A DNA stretch of 10,617 nucleotides. Source: Campylobacterota bacterium (lineage in GTDB: Bacteria > Campylobacterota > Campylobacteria > Campylobacterales > JALSKU01). The notes under the pieces are model-generated. The model saw only the letters and a list, made by a program, of their open reading frames with translations. It did not search any database and was not told where the DNA came from. The DNA lies in the NCBI GenBank assembly GCA_013153915.1, contig JAADDL010000126.1, positions 1-10,617 on the forward strand, given 5' to 3'. The position numbers and the translations under genes were made by a program. The first letter of the stretch is position 1, and every line of letters begins with the position of its first letter. Of the stretch, positions 7,228 through 10,617 are shown in pieces.

Positions 7228-8007
7228 ATGAATAATCTCAAAGGAAAAACCGCGCTTGTGACGGGTGCGACTTCCGGTATAGGCGAGGCTATAGCGAAAA
7301 TGCTAGCCCAAATGGGAGTCAATGTCATACTCCACGGACGCAATAAAGATAGATTGTTATCTCTTCAAGAGAGTCTCCAAAGAGACTACAACTCCATCGA
7401 TATAATCGACTTTGACATAAGAGACAAAGAAGAAACGCTATCCAAAATAAAGGAGTTGTTAAAATCAAAAGAGATAGATATACTTATTAACAGTGCGGGA
7501 CTTGCCGTAGGGCTTGATAGATTTGACGAGGGCGATATCGAAGACTGGGAAGAGATGATAGACGCCAATGTCAAAGGTCTTTTGTATATCACAAGAAGTA
7601 TACTGCCTCAAATGAGAAAAAGAGATAAGGGGCATATAGTAAATCTTGGAAGCATAGCCGGTATCATGGCGTACCCCAAAGGCAATGTCTACTGCGCTAC
7701 AAAAGCGGCGGTAGGTATGCTAAGCGATGCTTTAAACGCCGATCTTTTAGGAACAAATATAAGAGTCTCTTGCGTAGAACCCGGAGCCGTGGAGACAAAC
7801 TTCTCAAACGTGAGATTTAAAGGCGATACCAAAAAAGCCAAAAAAGTCTATGAGGGCTATAAGCCTCTAAGCGCCGAGGATGTTGCTTACTTGGTCATAT
7901 ATATCTTAAATGTCCCCGACCATGTAAATATACAACACGCCCTCATCATGCCGACTGCCCAAAGAAATCCATATCTACTTCACAGGGAAAACAAGGAGAA
8001 AAAATGA
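7228..8007 (+). CDS. ydfG: YdfG-type short-chain dehydrogenase (NADP-dependent 3-hydroxy acid dehydrogenase)
   Basis: A 259-aa cytoplasmic classical short-chain dehydrogenase/reductase. Relatives such as E. coli YdfG oxidise L-serine and allo-threonine and reduce malonic semialdehyde using NADP(H). Visible are the cofactor motif TGATSGIG (12-19), HGRNKDRL (36-43) whose GR favours NADP, LINSAG (86-91, Ser in place of the usual second Asn of NNAG), the catalytic N114, S142, and Y155-x3-K159. The block EDWEEMIDANVKGL, the phrase FSNVRFKGD (192-200) and VPDHVNIQ (229-236) closely resemble YdfG, so the subfamily is fairly secure; the substrate is inferred. GGAG (7218-7221) is 6 bases from the ATG at 7228, which is preferred over the in-frame ATG at 7216. 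The stop overlaps the next start by 4 bases (ATGA), indicating translational coupling with the DUF4197 gene. Confidence 0.9.
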   Translation: MNNLKGKTALVTGATSGIGEAIAKMLAQMGVNVILHGRNKDRLLSLQESLQRDYNSIDIIDFDIRDKEETLSKIKELLKSKEIDILINSAGLAVGLDRFDEGDIEDWEEMIDANVKGLLYITRSILPQMRKRDKGHIVNLGSIAGIMAYPKGNVYCATKAAVGMLSDALNADLLGTNIRVSCVEPGAVETNFSNVRFKGDTKKAKKVYEGYKPLSAEDVAYLVIYILNVPDHVNIQHALIMPTAQRNPYLLHRENKEKK

Positions 8008-8828
8008 AAATCGTATACACACTACTTTTAGCAAGCATATTTGCTTATGCGGACCTTAGCAGTCTACTAAATAGCGTCGGAGGAGCTATCCAAAAAAGCG
8101 GCATCGCAAATTCGGTCTCTTCGACCTCAGCGGTATCGTCGTTGGCTTCAACGGATAAGATAAAAGCTCTCAAAGAGGCTTTGAGCGAAGGTACGACCTA
8201 CGCCATCAAATCGCTATCCAAAAATAACGGCTTTTTAGACAACCCTAAAGTCAAAATACCTTTGCCCTCATCCATAGACAAAGCGGCATCTATCATTAGA
8301 AAATACGGCGGGAAAGAGTATGTGGACAACTTTGAAGCCGCCATCAACCATGCCGCCGAAAAAGCTATGCCTAAAGCTTACGATATATTTGCGAACTCCA
8401 TCAAAAATATGAGCATAAAAGATGCCGAAAAGCTATTGACGGGCGGAAAGCATAGCGCAACCGACTTTTTCAAAGATAAAAACTCTCAAGTGCTATACAA
8501 GGAGTTCTATCCAATCATAAAAAACAGCATAAGAGATGTCGATGTTATGAAATATTACGGCGCTTTTAAAGACTACTATCAAAAGTTCGCCCCATCATCC
8601 AAAAGTAGCTCCAACTCTCTTTTGGGTGCGGCTATGAATATAGCCAAATCAACCGTATCAAGCAAATACAATATAGATTTAAGCGAAAAAGGGCTTGACG
8701 ACTATGTTACCAAAAAAGCTATCGACGGTCTTTTTTATATGATGGCGCAAGAAGAGGAGAAGATACGAGCCAATCCTCTGCAAGCTACAAGTTCACTGGT
8801 AAAAAAGGTATTTTCGGCATACAAGTAG
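8004..8828 (+). CDS. Exported DUF4197 family protein
   Basis: A 274-aa protein with a cleavable signal peptide: MKIVYTLLLASIFAYA, with a likely cut after A16 (AYA|D). The rest matches the DUF4197 pattern: an Ala/Ser-rich start, LKEALSEGTTYAIKSLS, NNGFLDNPKVKIPLPSS, NHAAEKAMPKAYDIF, IKNMSIKDAEKLLTGG, then ATDFF and a Tyr-rich KYYGAFKDYYQKF. The family is widespread in Gram-negative bacteria, predicted periplasmic and mostly helical; its function is unknown. No catalytic motif, cysteine or lipobox is evident. AAGGAG (7993-7998) precedes the ATG, which overlaps the dehydrogenase stop. The Ser-rich segment SSKSSSNS (about residues 198-205) looks like a linker before a C-terminal helical region. 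It converges on the DUF808 gene with only two bases between the stop codons. Confidence 0.85.
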   Translation: MKIVYTLLLASIFAYADLSSLLNSVGGAIQKSGIANSVSSTSAVSSLASTDKIKALKEALSEGTTYAIKSLSKNNGFLDNPKVKIPLPSSIDKAASIIRKYGGKEYVDNFEAAINHAAEKAMPKAYDIFANSIKNMSIKDAEKLLTGGKHSATDFFKDKNSQVLYKEFYPIIKNSIRDVDVMKYYGAFKDYYQKFAPSSKSSSNSLLGAAMNIAKSTVSSKYNIDLSEKGLDDYVTKKAIDGLFYMMAQEEEKIRANPLQATSSLVKKVFSAYK

Positions 8829-8838
8829 GCTTAAGCCT
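8827..8838. repeat. 12-bp palindrome spanning two convergent stop codons
   Basis: AGGCTTAAGCCT is perfectly self-complementary and covers the end of the DUF4197 stop TAG (8826-8828) and the DUF808 stop (8831-8833). As RNA it allows only a short AGGC/GCCT stem with loop TTAA, followed by TTTT on the plus strand, so it is at best a weak terminator. No better terminator is seen between these genes. Confidence 0.35.
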
Positions 8839-9673
8839 TTTGAGAGGCAAAAACCTTTTTTGATGTTTCGATTAACGCAAACGCTACCACTCCTATAACG
8901 CTTCCGACGATAAACTCGGCAACCATCGTCGGAACGGAGTGGAGGTATTTGTGTATCTGCTCTATATGGTGCAAATATATGCCGCCGGCTACCAAAAGCA
9001 TAGCAAATGTACCCACTACCGATAATATTTTGATGATTTTAGGCAGTAAACTTATAAGCAATTTGCCGAACATCTCAACTATACCGTCATATTTTTCAAC
9101 TAGAAAAATACCCATATCATCCATCCTAACTATCAAAGCCACCAATCCGTAAACACCTATCGTAGCTACAAATGCGGCAATACTCACGGATACTATCTTT
9201 GTGACAAGAGGTTCGTTTTGAACGGTTGAAAGAGCGACGATAACAATCTCCAAAGATAGTATCAAGTCGGTCATTATCGCATCTTTTATCTTCTCTTTTT
9301 CGCCTAAGATTTTCTTGTGTTCATGCTCTTCTTCGCCTTTGTGAAAAAGATACTCGTATATCTTTTCCGCCCCTTCATAGGCAAGATACACTCCGCCTAT
9401 CATCAACAACACGGTCGTCATAATGGGCGCATAATAGTTCAATAAAAAAATTATCGGCAAGATGATGAGTTTATTGATAAACGATCCCTTGGTGATAGCC
9501 CACAGTACGGGCAACTCCCTGCTACTAGCGTAACCCGAAGCGTTTTTGGCGTTTACCGCCAAATCGTCACCCAGTATAGCCGCCGTCTTTCTTGTAGCTA
9601 TCTTGCTAGCCGTAGCTATATCATCCATCAAATAAGCTATATCATCCATCAAAGCAAAAAATCCCGAAGCCAT
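8831..9673 (-). CDS. DUF808/YedI-family inner-membrane protein
   Basis: A 280-aa integral membrane protein of unknown function. The DUF808 N-terminal signature is clear: SGFFALMDDIAYLMDDIA (3-20), ATRKTAAILGDDLAVNAKN (26-44) and ELPVLWAITKGS (53-64). Hydrophobic segments lie around 66-82, 84-98, 134-150, 160-183, 205-233 and 252-268. A charged, His/Glu-rich loop (about 112-121, KGEEEHEHKK) separates the second and third. The length is close to other family members. The ATG at 9671-9673 is preferred: AAGGA (9679-9683) stands 5 bases upstream, while a TTG just before it is too close. It stands alone on the minus strand and diverges from thpR. Its membership is secure but I assign no role. Confidence 0.9.
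   Translation of the reverse strand: MASGFFALMDDIAYLMDDIATASKIATRKTAAILGDDLAVNAKNASGYASSRELPVLWAITKGSFINKLIILPIIFLLNYYAPIMTTVLLMIGGVYLAYEGAEKIYEYLFHKGEEEHEHKKILGEKEKIKDAIMTDLILSLEIVIVALSTVQNEPLVTKIVSVSIAAFVATIGVYGLVALIVRMDDMGIFLVEKYDGIVEMFGKLLISLLPKIIKILSVVGTFAMLLVAGGIYLHHIEQIHKYLHSVPTMVAEFIVGSVIGVVAFALIETSKKVFASQKA
9614..9653. repeat. Tandem 19-bp direct repeat inside the DUF808 gene
   Basis: AGCTATATCATCCATCAAA occurs at 9614-9632 and again at 9635-9653, giving a 21-bp period (7 codons). It encodes the duplicated LMDDIAY/LMDDIAT in the N-terminal signature. The period keeps the reading frame. Confidence 0.85.
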
Positions 9674-9689
9674 CAAAATCCTTTTTGTT

Positions 9690-9705
9690 TATTATTATAA
9701 TAATA
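9690..9705 (-). promoter_or_regulatory. Putative DUF808 promoter -10 within a 16-bp palindrome
   Basis: TATTATTATAATAATA (9690-9705) is a perfect palindrome. It contains the minus-strand TATAAT (9694-9699), which would start a transcript near 9687 with a leader of about 14 bases carrying the AAGGA. No -35 is convincing. The symmetry may be incidental in such AT-rich DNA. Confidence 0.4.
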
Positions 9706-9743
9706 GTTTTTTATCGTAATTGTAACGACTTTAACGGCATTTT

Positions 9744-9763
9744 ACAAGTTTTTTGAAACTTGT
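9744..9763. repeat. 8-bp-arm inverted repeat in the DUF808/thpR intergenic region
   Basis: ACAAGTTT (9744-9751) and AAACTTGT (9756-9763) are perfect inverted arms around TTTG. The site is about 45 bases upstream of the DUF808 -10 and 63 bases upstream of the thpR extended -10. It could be an operator between the divergent promoters or a small hairpin; no T-run fit for a terminator follows directly. Confidence 0.4.
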
Positions 9764-9825
9764 TGCATTGTTTTTGACTTTTGACTAATAAATTTAATAC
9801 CTTTGCCGCGATTTTCCTAAAGAAA

Positions 9826-9834
9826 TGCTATAAT
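9826..9834 (+). promoter_or_regulatory. Extended -10 promoter of thpR
   Basis: TGCTATAAT combines TGn with a perfect TATAAT (9829-9834). No -35 is clear at the right distance; two overlapping TTGACT copies at 9774-9779 and 9781-9786 are too far upstream for this -10. The start would be near 9841, leaving an unusually long leader of about 90 bases before the preferred ATG. Confidence 0.5.
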
Positions 9835-9929
9835 ACCGCGTCAAAAGCGCATAAAACTATGAAAATATTCAAAACTAAAAAACCTTACGCTTTATAAAAA
9901 CGTTTTATTTATTAATGGAGAAATACAGT

Positions 9930-10403
9930 ATGAGACTTTTTATAGCCACCAAGATAAGCTTGCCTTTTTACGGTATTATAAAAGATAGGATATCCCCTTT
10001 TGTTCGAGGAAAGTGGACAAGTCCCGAAAATCTGCACATAACCCATCTTTTTATTGGGGAAGACGATCCTAAAAAATATATGATAAACTTGCCTATCCCA
10101 AAGGAGAAAATAACTCTAAAAAAGGTTGGTTGTTTTAACGATAAGATACTTTATCTAAAGGCAAATTCTAAAAATATTGAGCAAATTCACCGTTTTTTAA
10201 TAAACGAATATCACATTAAATCAAAAAAGTTTTTACCTCATGTAACACTATGTAGGATGAAGGAGATATCGGATAGGGATAGTTTCTTAAACGGCATGAA
10301 GAGTTTGGACGGTTTGGAGGCGAAGTGTGATTTCAATCTTTTCCTATACGCCTCCACTTTGACACCTAAAGGAGCTATATATAAAAGATTGCATAAATAC
10401 TAA
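9930..10403 (+). CDS. thpR: ThpR (LigT-type) RNA 2',3'-cyclic phosphodiesterase
   Basis: A 157-aa cytoplasmic protein of the 2H phosphoesterase superfamily. Relatives hydrolyse RNA 2',3'-cyclic phosphates to 2'-phosphates and can reversibly form 2'-5' RNA links in vitro. The start MRLFIATKI, then KWTSPENLHITHLFIGE holding the first HxT motif (H36-I-T38), the second motif in LPHVTLCR (H104-V-T106), and the ending TLTPKGAIYKRL are typical. Both catalytic histidines are present. It is somewhat short compared with common 175-190-aa members. GGAG at 9917-9920 lies 9 bases before the ATG at 9930; the in-frame ATG at 9915 has no Shine-Dalgarno, so 9930 is preferred. It is a single-gene unit between its own promoter and a strong terminator. 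The natural RNA substrate of this family is not firmly known. Confidence 0.9.
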   Translation: MRLFIATKISLPFYGIIKDRISPFVRGKWTSPENLHITHLFIGEDDPKKYMINLPIPKEKITLKKVGCFNDKILYLKANSKNIEQIHRFLINEYHIKSKKFLPHVTLCRMKEISDRDSFLNGMKSLDGLEAKCDFNLFLYASTLTPKGAIYKRLHKY

Positions 10404-10428
10404 AAAGCCGCCTTGAAGGCGGCTTTTT
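10402..10428. terminator. Strong bidirectional intrinsic terminator of thpR and hsp20
   Basis: GCCGCCT (10407-10413) pairs with AGGCGGC (10417-10423) around TGA, extended by five A-T pairs (A-run 10402-10406, T-run from 10424). A T-tract follows on the plus strand and the A-run supplies one on the minus strand, so it can end both convergent transcripts. It begins in the thpR stop codon and abuts the hsp20 stop. Confidence 0.92.
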
Positions 10429-10617
10429 TTATTTAACGGGTATCTCTTTTACCTCTTTTTGCTCTTTTTCAACTTTAGGTAGAGTTATTTGCAAAACTCC
10501 CTCTTCGGTTTTTGCGTCTATATTTTCAACATTTACATTGTCGGGCAAAGAGAATGTTCTCATAAATTTACCGTAACTTGACTCTATCTTATAGTAATCC
10601 TCTTTTTTAACCTCATC
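10429..10617 (-). CDS. Hsp20/alpha-crystallin small heat-shock protein, C-terminal part (5' end outside window)
   Basis: The minus strand from 10617 gives 62 codons ending in TAA at 10429-10431. The peptide begins DEVKKEDYYKIESSYGKFMRT, trimmed here as DEVKKEDYYKIE, SSYGKF and MRTFSLPDNVNVENIDA, then GVLQITLPKVEK and the ending KEIPVK. This is the second half of the alpha-crystallin domain: the SYGKFxRxFxLP strand, the GVLxIxLPK strand, and the C-terminal IPV (I-x-I/V) motif that docks on neighbouring dimers in the oligomer. Such proteins hold unfolding proteins for refolding by DnaK/ClpB. The N-terminal arm, promoter and any heat-shock regulatory site lie beyond the window edge. Confidence 0.92.
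   Translation of the reverse strand, partial: DEVKKEDYYKIESSYGKFMRTFSLPDNVNVENIDAKTEEGVLQITLPKVEKEQKEVKEIPVK

Noticed and set aside
9614..9653. Possible CRISPR-like repeat unit
   Set aside because: Only two copies with a 2-base gap, in frame inside a conserved protein motif; no spacers.
9690..9705. Fur box over the DUF808 promoter
   Set aside because: The palindrome arms run in the TTATTAT/ATAATAA sense and do not fit the TAATAATnATTATTA or PerR consensus; reported only as an unassigned palindrome.

Overview
The window looks like chromosomal DNA from a Campylobacterota (epsilonproteobacterial) organism, probably a free-living Sulfurimonas/Sulfurovum-like lineage. The grounds are the AT-rich, AGA/ATA/AAA-heavy coding style, a short-form addB-addA pair, an ccoG gene for cbb3-oxidase biogenesis, a chemoreceptor tail, and promoters that rely on a strong TATAAT with little -35. 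The genus is an inference. No mobile element, CRISPR array, rRNA or tRNA is visible, and every large gene reads through without a frameshift.

Layout. (1) 2-121, plus strand: the last 39 codons of a methyl-accepting chemotaxis protein. (2) 143-5520, minus strand: a compact operon addB - addA - small unknown gene. AddA and AddB form the helicase-nuclease that resects double-strand breaks for RecA recombination and degrades foreign linear DNA. The 98-aa protein follows addA with a one-base gap and is probably co-expressed. (3) 5521-5671: a divergent promoter region. The ccoG promoter carries a 15-bp perfect 7-1-7 palindrome identical to the PerR-box consensus, lying over its -10. (4) 5672-7114, plus strand: ccoG, a membrane iron-sulfur protein (cupric reductase for cbb3 oxidase assembly), closed by a strong hairpin. 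(5) 7228-8828, plus strand: a two-gene operon, a YdfG-type short-chain dehydrogenase followed with a 4-base overlap by a secreted DUF4197 protein. (6) 8831-9673, minus strand: a DUF808/YedI-type membrane protein, convergent with the DUF4197 gene. (7) 9674-9929: a 256-bp divergent intergenic region with several inverted repeats and an extended -10 promoter. (8) 9930-10403, plus strand: thpR (RNA 2',3'-cyclic phosphodiesterase), ending in a bidirectional intrinsic terminator shared with (9) 10429-10617, minus strand: the C-terminal part of an Hsp20 small heat-shock protein.

Most of the content is ordinary core-genome material. The points most worth a second look are the unrecognised 98-aa gene attached to addAB, the PerR/Fur-like operator over the ccoG -10, and the coupling of a cytoplasmic dehydrogenase to an exported DUF4197 protein. 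Several start codons were moved downstream of the longest possible frame because of Shine-Dalgarno placement (addA, ccoG, ydfG, DUF808, thpR, and a GTG start for the 98-aa gene). I saw no clear evidence of a wholly new multi-gene system.
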